DNA of 64,000 bases from Torymus aiolomorphi (Eukaryota; Arthropoda; Insecta; Hymenoptera; Torymidae): NCBI GenBank assembly GCA_036365515.1, contig CM070876.1:94559300-94623299 (forward strand), written 5' to 3'. Position numbers and translations under genes: made by a program. The notes beneath the pieces were generated by a model. It did no database searches and was not told the origin of the DNA. It saw nothing but the letters and a program-made list of their open reading frames with translations. This document shows positions 43,311-54,577 of the stretch, piece by piece; the stretch's first letter is position 1; each line of letters opens with the position of its first letter.

Positions 43311-43537
43311 TCAAAAAGTCACCTGATATTCTGCCTGGATGCTGCCAAAAGCTTACATAAATGAAAATCAGCTTATTCAGTTATGATCATGCAAGATAGC
43401 CACAAAAAAATTGGCAACACCCAAAGCACCACGAAAGACCTCCAAACAACCCCTTTCGCACGAAAAAATCGCAAAAAGTAATCTAATGCTGCCGTTTTTG
43501 AGATCCCCGATAATTTTAAATATAATTTTTCATCAGA

Positions 43538-44517
43538 TCAAGGAAGCAACTAACGCAGCGTGGGGAATCATGAAAAGGGCAAAGGTCAACACCTTGAGAA
43601 GAAGGATGCTGTTAATGAATGCGTTAGCCAAGGCAGGAGGGCTATACGGAGTGGAGGTATGTGGCTGGAGGAAATGGAAAGAGATGGAAAGAACCAAAGA
43701 AAGATTTGTAAAGATGGCGATGGGCCTAAACACTAACACGCCAGGGTACATGTGGAGAACAGAGGCAGGGGAAAGAAGTATGGAAATCGAAACAAGAAGG
43801 AGAGCGGGAGGATACCTACTTAAGATAATGGAGATGGAAAAAGAGAGATGGCCCAAAATATGCCTAAGAGAAGAAGCGAGAAATATCCTAAATGGAGAGC
43901 CAACGGCGTGGGGAAGAGAGCTGGAAGAAGCAATGAAGGAAACAGGGGGAAAAGAGCTGGCAAGAATGATCTGGAACAGAGAAGAAACAGGAGAGGTGGA
44001 AAGTTATGTGAACGGAAAGAACCAGGACAAAGCGGAACAGCAAATGAAGGAAGATAAGGAAAGCATCGACGGATCGGAATATTGGAAATACTACAGGAGA
44101 TGGCTACCGGAGGTGGAAGGAGGCAGTTATTGGAAGGACAAGGATACGGAGGGAAGGGCATAAGAAATATGGGCAAGGATAAGGGTAGGAAACATAAGCA
44201 AGGAGGGAAAGAAAGGATTCAGAGAAATGAAATGTAGGGTTTATGATGCAGAAGACGAAACCTTAAAGCATGTCTGGACCTGTAGGATGGCAAAGCAGGA
44301 GGTAAAAGAGGAAAGCAGAAATTGGATTGAGGAGTGGATTAAGAGCAAGGAGGAGGAAGACTGGTTAAAAGAACTGGAGGAAGAACTCAGAGGGAAAGTT
44401 AACTGTAGGATGTGTAAGTACGTAGAGGAATTCGAAAGTCTAGGCAAAAAGAAAAGTGAGGAAAGAAGGAAAGCCATGGAAAAAATAACTAACCTAGAAG
44501 GAATTTTTGAAGACTGA
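43538..44517 (+). pseudogene. LINE reverse transcriptase ORF, C-terminal part
   Basis: The frame is open from the insertion point to TAA 44161-44163 and then continues in the same frame to 44517. It begins after the catalytic palm of the reverse transcriptase, with K-A-G-G-L-Y-G-V-E-V-C-G-W and T-P-G-Y-M, words typical of the region behind the palm in insect LINEs. A C-terminal zinc motif (C-R-V-Y...H-V-W-T-C) follows the stop. The sequence is very rich in glutamate, lysine and purines on the coding strand. No catalytic residues remain. The stop and truncation make it non-functional, as is normal for LINE insertions. Confidence 0.75.
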
Positions 44518-44855
44518 AGAAAAACTAGAAGACTGAGAAGGAAGTAAAGGGGGAGGAAGTAAGAAGGTATTAGTAATAAGAAAAAAAGGAATAAGAATGA
44601 AAAGCAAAGCAGAGAGATTGAGTGACAAAACTTTAAGTATAGGCAGGAAATAATTTTTAGGTACGGTCAGTATTAAGTGTGATTTAAGATAAGGAGTGAA
44701 TGAGAAAGCGTATGTTCCGTAAATAAGAAATGTCGGGAACCAAAGATGTAAAAATTCTGTATCTTAGCTAAGTAAGAAAAGTAATATTATTAATGATGTT
44801 CATGAATCCTATGTAAAAAGCGCTAAGTTGTACTGGAGGGAATTAATAAATAAAT
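43538..44855 (+). mobile_element. 5'-truncated LINE with 20-bp target duplication
   Basis: AAATATAATTTTTCATCAGA occurs at 43518-43537 and again at 44856-44875, immediately outside the fragment. The right end is an AATAAATAAATA tail. The content is the last part of a non-LTR reverse transcriptase ORF. The insertion hit the repeat array that continues to about 47985. Confidence 0.85.
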
Positions 44856-45269
44856 AAATATAATTTTTCATCAGAATTAGAAATATTCTAGGAAAATCCA
44901 GAAAACACACATATTTCGCAAATGTCGAGGATATCCTCAAATTCTTGATCTTAAATTTCGCACTTGAAAAAATGTAACATTTCATGATAATTATTATCAT
45001 TGTTTCTATGAATAAAAGGCAGCGATAGCCTCAAAATGGAATACTGTATGAATACTTCTCCGAAAAATTTGATGTAAAAAAGTTCGTAATGAAGCTGTTT
45101 TTCACGTACTGGAAAAATAAGCAGCTGACTCCTCATGATTTTGTAAATTATTAACAATATTTTATATGCTATTGCATTAACCAATCTTAAATCATTTCTC
45201 ATTAACATTTGTTACGATTTAATAATCGCATTATAGAATAAATAAATGGAGGAGGACTCAATAAAAAAC

Positions 45270-45352
45270 GGCATGGCGTGACTCAGCGGGGAATCGAACC
45301 CCGGACCTTTCGTTTTCGCGACGAGTGCTCTGACCACTGACCTACCGATGCC
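45270..45352 (-). tRNA. tRNA-like sequence 1 (pseudo)
   Basis: On the minus strand there is an A-box-like TAGGTCAGTGG, a B box GGTTCGATTCC in a perfect T arm, and a run of Ts after the 3' end (plus-strand As at 45263-45268). The ends GGCAT/ATGCC pair, but 17 nt instead of about 8 follow the T arm and the anticodon loop (CGCGAAA) lacks the usual U33. I call it a tRNA-derived pseudogene or SINE head. Confidence 0.5.
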
Positions 45353-45643
45353 GGTGCACGTCTTTCCTCGAGTCGTCCTCATGTTGCTGCTATATGCAAC
45401 CCGATCGGTCTCGTCACGTTGTGCATACTATGCACACGTAACACGTCAGCGGCACCGAAAATCGACGTCCTCGTCGATTGTAGAAATCTACTTTATCTTA
45501 GAGTGTTAGAAATCTACATTACCTTAAAACGTTGGGTTCGTACGGTGCAGTTTTAGCTACCGCCCCCTAACACTTAGCACCAGAAATGTTACGATTTAAT
45601 AATCGCATAGAATAAATAAATGGAGGAGGACTCGATAAAAAAC

Positions 45644-45726
45644 GGCATGGCGTGACTCAGCGGGGAATCGAACCCCGGACCTTTCGTTTTCGCGACGAGT
45701 GCTCTGGCCACTGAGCTACCGATGCC
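45644..45726 (-). tRNA. tRNA-like sequence 2 (pseudo)
   Basis: Nearly identical to the first copy, but the A box here is the canonical TAGCTCAGTGG, so this copy is closer to a working Pol III promoter. It has the same T arm, the same odd 3' part and Ts after the 3' end. Confidence 0.5.
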
Positions 45727-48700
45727 GGTGCACGTCTTTCCTCAAGTCGTCCTCATGTTGCTGCTATATGCAACCCGATTCGCCTCGTCAGGTTGTGCAT
45801 ACTATGCACACGTAACACATTTTAAATATAATTATTCATTAGAATTAGAAATATTTGGGGAAAATCCGGAAAACACACATATTTCTTGAACTTAAATTTT
45901 GCACTTTAAAAAATGTAACCTTTCATGATTTTGTTATAATTTTTTCTATGAATAACATGCGTCGTTGGCATCAAAACTGTATACTATATGAAAAGTTCCT
46001 GTTGAAATTTGTGAAAAGAAAAACCTAAATGAAGCTTATCTTTTACAGCACATGAAAAATAACATATTTAACAAATATTAAGAAAAAACCCAAAATCTTG
46101 AACGTAACTGACGCATCGTTAAAAATGTTCTGTTTCATAATAATTTATCAGATTGTTACATAAATAAAATAGTGCATGGGCATCAAAATGAAATAGTGTA
46201 TAAAGACAACTCCCAAAAATTTGAAGAAAAATTCGAAATATGCTTTTTTTTTCAAGTACTGCGAAAATAATCAGGTGACGCTTTAAGATTTTGTACAATT
46301 AGTTGCCAATATTTTATTTGCCATTATATTAAACAGTCTAAAATCATTTATCATTAACCTTTTAAAAATTATTTTTTCATCAGAATTAGAACTATTCTGG
46401 GAAAATCCAGAAAACACACATATTTCGCAAATGTCGAGGATATCCTCAAATTCCTGATCTTAAATTTCGCACTTGAAAAAATGTAACATTTCATGATAAT
46501 TATTATCATTGTTTCTATGAATAAAAGGCGGCGATAGCCTCAAAATGGAATACTGTATGAATACTTCTCCAAAAAATTTGACGTAAAAAAAGTCGTAATA
46601 ATGCTGTTTTTCACGTACTGGAAAAATAACCAGCCTACGTCTAATGATTTTGTAAATTATTACCAATATTTTATTTGCCATTGCATTAACCAATCATAAA
46701 TCATTTATCATTAACCTTTTAAATATAATTATTCATTAGAATGAGAAATATTGGGGGAAAATCCGGAAAACATACATATTTCGCAAATGTCGAGCATGTC
46801 CAAAAATTCTTGAACATAAATTTTGTATTTCAGAAAATGTAACATTTCATGAAAATAATTATAAATATTACTATGAATAAAATGCAGCTTTGGCATCAAA
46901 ATGGAATACTGTATGAAAAGTTCCTGCTGAAATTTGCGATAAGAAAAATCAAAATAAAGCTTATGTTTTACCCTATATGTAAAATAACATATTCAACAAA
47001 TATTAAGAAAAACCCTAAATACTTGAACGTACCTGACGCACAGTTAAAAATGCTATGTTTCATAATAAGTGATGCAATTCTTAGATAAACAAAATAGTGC
47101 ATGGGCATCAAAATGGATTACTGTACGAGGACATCTCCGAAAAATTCGATGTAAAAAATCGAAAATGCTTTTTTTCACGTACTAGAAAAATAAGCAGCTG
47201 ACGCCTCATGATTTTCTAAATTATTACCAATATTTTATTTGCCATTGCATTAATCAATTTTAAATCATTTCCATTAACCCTTTAAATATAATTATTCATT
47301 AGAATTAGAAACATTCGGGGAAAATCCGGAAAACACACATATTTCGCAAATGTCGAGGATGTCCAAAAATTCTTGAACTGAAATTTTGCACTTTAGAAAA
47401 TGTAACCTTTCATGATTTTGTTATAATATTTTCTATGAATAAAATGCGTCGTTGGCATCAAAACGATATTCTGTATGGAAGGTTCCTGTTGAAATTTGTG
47501 AAAAGAAAAATCTAAATAAAGCTTATCTTTTACCGCACATGAAAAATAACATATTCAACAAATATTAAGAAAAAACCCAAATTCTTGAACGTAACTGACG
47601 AACCGTTAAAAATGTTATGTTTCATAATAATTTATCAGATTCTTACATAAATAAAATAGTGCATGGGCATCAAAATGAAATACTGTATGAGAACAACTCC
47701 CAAAAATTTGAAGAAAGAATCGAAATATGCTTAAATTTTGCACTTTAGAAAATGTAACCTTTCATGATTTTGTTATAATTTTTTCTATGAATAAAATGCA
47801 GCGTTGGCATCAAAATGGAATACTGTATGAAAAGTTCCTGCTGAAATTTGAGAAAAGAAAAATCTAAATAAAGCTTATGTTTTACCGTACATGAAAAACA
47901 ACGTATTCAACAAATATTAAGAGAAAACCCAAATTCTTGAACGTAACTGACGCACAGTTAAAAAGTTATGTGTTACGGAATTTTGCGATCTATAATTATA
48001 ATGATTGACTAGATGATTAAGTGATTGGCATCATTCATACTATTTTGTAGCTTCCGTAAGAGTGTCAAGAAATTCAAAAATTTCCCTGCCTTTGTGAAAT
48101 ATGTACGGTTTCTGGTTCTCCGCCGATAACTCGAATTATTTCTGAAAGGCTCCATACAGTATTCCGTTTTCATCAGTGCCGTAAGAGAATCAAGAAGTTC
48201 AATATTTCAGCAACGTAGTGAAAGTGGTACGTTTTCAGGTTAGCACCTTTAATTCTAAATATTTATGCAAGGCTCCATACAGTTCTCCGTTTTCATCAGA
48301 CTGCAGCGTTTTATTTGTAAAAGACTTCTTATAAATACCATGGTAGATTAAATACTTTTTCGCCACGGTAAAAGAGTCGGAAGTTATAAAATTTACCTAA
48401 TGTAGTGAAATATGTAAGTTTGAATATGTAAAAGAGTAATATTTTGAATAACTGTTTAATATGTAAAAGAGTCAAGAAGTTAAAAAATTTGCTTGAGGTA
48501 GTGAAATATGTACGTTTGCAGCCTTTCAACCTTTAATTCTAATTATTTTTGATAGGCTCCATAAAGTATTCCATTTTCGTGAGAGCAGAGCGTTTTACTT
48601 ATAAAAACATTCTTATAATTACCACACTAGATTAAATTTTTTTACGCTCCGTTAAGAGAATCCAGAAGTTCAAAAATTTCCTTGACATATTGAAATATGT

Positions 48701-49745
48701 ACATTTGCAGGCTTTCCACCTTCAATTCTAATTATTTTTTAAAGGCTCCATACGGTATTCCGTTTTGATCAGTTCGTAGGGTTTTACTCCTAAAAACCTT
48801 CATATGATTACCATGGTAGATTCAATTTTTTTACACCGCAGAGAGTCAAGAAGTTCAAAAATTAGCCTGACATAGTGAAATATGTACGTTTGCAAGCTTT
48901 CCACCTTTAATTCTAATTATTTCTGAAGGCCCAATACAGTATTCCGTTTTCACCAGAGCGTACCGTTTTACTTGTAAAAAACTTGATATAATTACCAAGG
49001 TAGATTAAATTTTTTAAGGTGCGCTAAGTGAGTCAAGAAGCTGAAAAGAATTTGCTTGACGTAATGGAATATGTACGTTGGCAGGCTTTCCATCATTAAT
49101 TCTAGTTATTTCTGAAGGGCTCCATACAGTATTTTTTCATCAGAGCGTAGGGTTTTACATGTAAATACCTACATACAATCATCATGGTAGATTCAATTTT
49201 TTACGCCCCGTTAAGAGAGTCAAGAAGTTCAAAAATTTCCTTGACATAGTGCAATGTGTACCTTTGTGCCTTTAATTCTAATTATAACTAATGGCTCCAT
49301 ACAGTATTCCGTTTTGATCAGAATGCAGTGGTTTACTAGTCAAATAATTCGTATAGTTATCATGAGGCATAAAATTTTTGTACGCTTCGGTAAGAGAGTC
49401 AAGAAGTTCAAAAATTTTCTTGACATAGTGAAATATTTGCAGGATTTCCGCCTTCAATTATAATTATTTTTGAAAGGCTCCATACAGTATTCCGTTTTCA
49501 TCAGAGCGCAACGTATATATTACATGTCAAAACCTTTTTATAATTACCAGTTCAAAAATTTCCTTGACATAGTGAAATATGTACGTTTGCAGTATTTTCG
49601 CTTTCAATTCTAATTATTTTTGAAAGGCTCCATACAGTATTCCTTTTTTAATATGAGGGCAGCGTAAGACATGTCCAAACCTTCTTATAATTACCATGGT
49701 ATATTGAATTGTTTTACGGCCCGTTAAGATAGTCAAGAAGGTATA

Positions 49746-50004
49746 GTACATTACGATACAAGTGCGATAAGTGGCCCATTATCTCACGGCGTGGATGGGT
49801 TACTTAACGCATTAGTATCGTACAATTTTTTATAACACTGCCTGCCTTAAGTCCGCTGTCACGCCTATCCGTGCGCTAAGCAGTTCATTATTGCACCGTG
49901 CGGTTAGCGCACGAGCGTAGCGAGTACGATAAACACGGTGAAATAATGGACTACTTATCGCATGGATATGCGTGACATAAGTGCGGACTTAAGTCAGGCA
50001 GTGC
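49746..50004. mobile_element. Hairpin MITE in the satellite, copy 1
   Basis: CACTGCCTGCCTTAAGTCCG pairs with CGGACTTAAGTCAGGCAGTG near 49966-49990. The centre holds a second inverted pair (GTGCGCTAAGC / GTTAGCGCAC). A flanking part (49746-49840) includes GTACATTACGATACAAGTGC and a partly inverted partner. Confidence 0.65.
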
Positions 50005-51307
50005 TATAAAACAATTTCCTTGACATAGTGAAATATGTACTTTTGCAGGCTTTTCACCTTCAATTCTAATTATTTCTGAAGGCTCCATACAATATTCCTT
50101 TTTCATCAGAGTGCCGCGGTTTACTAGTCAAATGATTCTTATAGTTATCATGAGGCATACAATTTTTGAACGCTTTGGTAAGAGAGTCAATATATTAATC
50201 ATATGCTTGACGAAGTGAAATATGTACGTTGGCAGGCTTTCCAGCTTTAATTATAGTTATTTCTGAAGGGCTCCATACAGTCTTCCGTTTTCATCAGAGC
50301 GTAGCGTTTTATTTGTAAGAACCTTCTTATAATTATCATGGTAGATTAAATTTTTTTACACCCCGTTAAGATAGTCAAGAAGATAAACAATTTCCTTGAC
50401 ATAGTGTAATATGTACGTTTGGAGGCTTTTCACCTTCAATTCTAATTATTTCTGAAGGCACCATACAGTATTCCGTTTTCATCATAGCATACCATTTTAC
50501 TTATAAAAACCTTCATATAATTATCATGGTAGATTGAATTTTTTACGCCCCTTTAAGAGAGTCAATAAGATAAACAATTTCCTTGACATACTGCAATATC
50601 TATATTTGCAGGCTTTGTGCATTTAATTCTAATTATTTCTAATGGCTCCATACGGTATTCCGTTTTCATCAGAGCGTACCGTTTTACTTGTAAAAAACTT
50701 GATATAATTACCAAGGTAGATCAAATTTTTTAAGGTGCGGAAGTGAGTCAAGAAGTTGAAAAGAATTTGCTTGACGTAATGAAATATGTACGTTGGCAGG
50801 CTTTCCATCATTAATTCTAGTTATTTCTGAAGGGCTCCATACAGTATCTTTTCATCAAAGCGTAGGGTTTTACATGTAAATACCTACATAGAATCATCAT
50901 GGTAGATTCAATTTTTTTACGCCCCGTTAAGAGAGTCAAGAAGTTCAAAAATTTCCTTGACATAGTGAAATGTGTACGTTTGTGCCTTTAATTCTAACTA
51001 TAACTAATGGCTCCATACAGTATTCCGTTTTGATCAGAATGCAGCGGTTTACTAGTCAAATAATTCGTATAGTTATCATGAGGCATACAATTTTTGTACG
51101 CTTCGGTGAGAGAGTCAAGAAGTTCAAAAACTTTCTTGACATAGTGAAATATTTGCAGGCTTTCCGCCTTCAATTCTAATTATTTTTTAAAGACTCCATA
51201 CAGCATTCCTTTTTTAATCTGAGCGCAGCGTATGACATGTCCAAACCTTCTTATAATTACCATGGTAGATTAAATTTTTTTACGCCCCGTTAAGAGAGTC
51301 AAGAAGA

Positions 51308-51527
51308 TATAGTACATTAAGATACAAGTGCAATAAGTGGCCCATTATCTCACGGCGTGAATAGGTTACTTAACGCACTAGTATCTTACAATTTTTGATA
51401 AGACTGCCTGCCTTAAGTCCGCTGTCACGCCTATCCGTGGGCTAAGCAGTTCATTATTACTTATCACTTATCACACGGATATGCGTGACATAAGTGCGGA
51501 CTTAAGTCAGGCAGTGCTATAAAACAA
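51308..51527. mobile_element. Hairpin MITE in the satellite, copy 2 (loop shortened)
   Basis: The same element at the equivalent place in the next higher-order repeat, lacking most of the loop of copy 1. It probably arose by duplication of the surrounding satellite block rather than by a new insertion. Confidence 0.65.
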
Positions 51528-52673
51528 TTTCCTTGACATAGTGAAATATGTACTTTTGCAGGCTTTTCACCTTCAATTCTAGTTATTTCTGAAGGCTCCA
51601 TACAATATTCTTTTTTCATCAGAGTGCCACGGTTTACTAGTCAAATGATTCTTATAGTTATCATGAGGCATACAATTTTTGTACGCTTTGGTAAGAGAGT
51701 CAATATATTAATCATGGGCTTGACGAAGTGAAATATGTACGTTTGGAGGCTTTTCACCTTCAATTCTAATTATTTCTGAAGGCTCCATACAGTATTCCGT
51801 TTTCAGCATAGCATACCATTTTACTTGTAAAAACCTTCATATAGTTACCATGGTAGATTGAATTTTTTTTGCGCCCCATTATGAGAGTCAATAAGTTAAA
51901 CAATTTCCTTCACCTACTGCATATGTATGTTTGCAGGCTTTGTCATTTAATTCTAATTATATCTAATGGCTCCATACAGTATTCCGTTTTCATCAGAGCG
52001 CAGCGTATTACATGTCAAAACCTTTTTATAATTACCATGGTAGATTAAATTGGTTTACGCCCCGTTAAGAGAGTCAAGAAGATAAACAATCTCCTTGACA
52101 TAGTGAAATATGTATGTTTGCAGGCTTTTCACCTTCAATTCTAATTATTTCTGAAGCCCTCATACAGTCTCCCGTTTTAATCAGAGTGTAGGGTTTTACT
52201 TGTAAAAACCTTCTTATAATTACCATGGTAGATTAAATTTTTTTACGCCTCGTTAAGAGAGTCAAGAAGATAAACAATTTTCTTGACATAGTGGAATATG
52301 TATGTTTGCAGGCTTTTCACCTTCAATTCTAATTATTTCTGAAGGCTCCATACAGTATTTCGTTTTCATCATAGCATACCGTTTTACTTGTAAAAACCTT
52401 CATATAATTACCATGGTAGATTGAATTTTTTTACGCCCCGTTAAGGAGCCAATAAGATAAACAATTTCCTTGACATACTGCATTATGTACGTTTGCAGGC
52501 TTTGTGCATTTAATTCTAATTATATCTAATGGCTCCATACAGTATTCCGTTTTCATCAGAGCGCAGCGTATTACATGTCAAAAGTGAGTCAAGGGACTAT
52601 AGCCAGAACAAAAATTTTTTGTTGCGCATCTTGAAGAGTCATGACTCATGGTGAAAGAGAAAGAGACCTACTC

Positions 52674-54361
52674 CTATCGCACAGCTACAGCTGATTGAAG
52701 TTGAATTTTGATACCAATAGATAAAGGTAGATTTTGTGTACCGCTAATAGCATTCGAGATTGATTTTAATTGTTTATGCTTCGACTCATATCTCATACAC
52801 CATGTGTATATCAACGGACCATATTTTCGAAGTGACTGCGCTAGATGAGTCATGTTATGAAATTTGAATTTAAGTTGGCCATACAGATCTATATATAATG
52901 ATAAAAATTCAGTAACGATTAATTCTAATTGCATAATATGAGGTTCATCTATTTGCGGAGATGTTACAATAGCAACGATTTTTCGGAGGAGTATGTATAA
53001 TTCCCAAGTACGATTCTCCTCTTCAACTTTAAAGCCAACAAGTAAGCCTAAATATCGGCAGAAACAAATCATTTCGGCCGCTGACGTTTTTAATTTTTTT
53101 TAGTTAGATGCTCCCGTTGAATGATTGGAATCTTATTTGAACTTTCTAATGGGCCGTACGGAAATGTTTGTATTCTATAATTCAAATATTCTAATGTAAA
53201 CAATTCTTGTTTATAAATTAAATCGTTTAGAATATGTATAAGAGTATAATGAGCTGTTTCTTCGAATATGTCATGCATCACGTCTAGTGATATATTGTCA
53301 CACACATGAAATCCACCAACTTGGTGAAATACACATTCTTCTTTTAGACCAGTTTCTAACGGATTCAATTTCTTTAAATCATCATTATATGATTGCTGAG
53401 TCCTTAATGAATCTGTATTTTCTCTCACTTACTGGCGTATACTATTGATACTTTCATTACAGATTCTACAAGGTCTTGAGTAATTAAAACTTTCTACAAA
53501 TCCAAGAATTTGATTCAGCCCTTGATTATCGCCGATGACGTTAGTCAATTGAAAATAAACTACGTAACTCTTGCCGTTGGCCGTTATAACTAAACCCTCG
53601 TTTTTTAAATGATTAAGTTCTTGTATTAACATTTTGAATATTTTCTGATTTCCAAAATATTTTCTATCTTCTGAATAAAATAATGCTGTTAGCAAGATAT
53701 TGTCTAGCTCGGATGAAACACTAGGAGGAAAACAAGGCAAAGAAGCATAAACTGCAACCAATTTATTTTTGTGCGAACCAAGTGCATTACCTGCTTCGAA
53801 TTCATCTTGATAGATAAAGATTGGGATGCAAAATTTGTTCTCTGATGACGTACATTTTTTTCTCCACAAATCGGCTTGCATTACGTTTCTGATAAAAGTC
53901 GAGTCGCTGTTTAGATCAGATATATAATTTGTCAACATTTCAAATGCTCCAGGCATTTCGAGTAGTACTTTAAGTGTCCATTTTAATGGAATATATAACA
54001 TAGTCGCTTTTTTGGTAACTGGCGGAACGTTAGAACCTATACTTTTTATAAACCTAGTACCCACAGTATCACATTCCGAAGGCATTCGAAAGAGACCTTT
54101 TTTTTCGTATAATGTAAATCTCTTATGCTCTGTAGAAAATGAATCGAAAACAGTTTTAGAGGATTTTACTATTTCTTCTAAATTATTACATGGATTTGTA
54201 TTGGAAAAAAGTTTCATTTGCTCTTTAATAAAACATACATAAGTATTCGTAGTAAAATTTATAAGCGTATCAGTGAAATCTTGAACTACTTTTCTGGGGA
54301 TGACAGTATTACCATAAAATCGTAAAGTTATTAACAACATTTCTTTTTCCAAATCAATCAT
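52674..54361 (-). pseudogene. EnSpm/CACTA-like DDE transposase, interrupted
   Basis: The frame runs from 54361 to a TAA at 53429-53431, continues in the same frame to 53090, and resumes one frame over at 53072-52674 after a shift in an A run near 53090-53098. Recognisable blocks in order are P-L-K-W-T-L-K-V-L-L-E-M-P-G, I-Y-Q-D-E-F-E-A-G-N-A-L-G-S-H (first acidic block), V-I-G-D-N-Q-G-L (second), P-C-R-I-C-N, I-S-L-D-V-M-H-D-I-F-E, and R-Y-E-S-K-H-K. I know this set from a large group of animal transposases usually listed as EnSpm-like. The nearby GTAAGTGAG overlapping the stop could also be a splice donor. The C-terminal end is cut by the satellite. The enzyme would cut and paste its element; this copy is probably inactive. 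Confidence 0.65.
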
Positions 54362-54577
54362 TGTAAATTCGTAGTTTAATTTATTAGATATAAAATTATT
54401 TTTATTAAATAAATTATTTTTGTACAGTAATTTACACTTAAAATTCCAAGAACATTAAATAATTGTCCATTTATATCACATTCACAGAAGATATAATAAC
54501 TTCAATTAACTAATAAATGCTTATAACACATTGTAACATTAACCATAATATTTACATTTTCTTGTAAGAAAGCGCTT

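Larger units (their letters stand above)
45207..45824 (-). repeat. Two tandem copies of a tRNA-containing unit
   Basis: The first unit (about 45207-45440) and second unit (about 45590-45824) share TTACGATTTAATAATCGCAT, the tRNA-like core, and CTGCTATATGCAACCCGAT through GCATACTATGCACACGTAACA. A spacer of about 150 bp lies between them. They could be a tRNA-derived SINE or a duplicated tRNA pseudogene locus. Confidence 0.65.
44856..47985. repeat. Complex tandem repeat array, about 350-900-bp units
   Basis: The landmark TTTAAATATAATTATTCATTAGAA (or a variant) recurs near 44858, 45830, 46365, 46718 and 47281. A second landmark, ACACACATATTTCGCAAATG, follows each time in most units. Unit lengths differ because shorter and longer versions alternate. 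The array is interrupted by the tRNA-like units at 45207-45824. Short open frames of this region repeat with the units and are not genes. Confidence 0.75.
48040..52583. repeat. Satellite array, about 185-bp unit, roughly 22 copies
   Basis: The landmark GGCTCCATACAGTATTCCGT or a variant recurs about every 185 bp from 48150 to 52540. Each unit also contains CCATGGTAGATT, TTAAGAGAGTCAAGAAG and TTCCTTGACATAGTGAAATATG. A larger repeat of about 1.55-1.7 kb is visible: 49197-50010 resembles 50910-51530, including the hairpin insertion. No coding sequence. The array ends at about 52583 against the transposase region. Confidence 0.85.

Noticed and set aside
43820..44477. Minus-strand open frames opposite the truncated LINE
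   Set aside because: They are the pyrimidine-rich shadow of a purine-rich coding strand.
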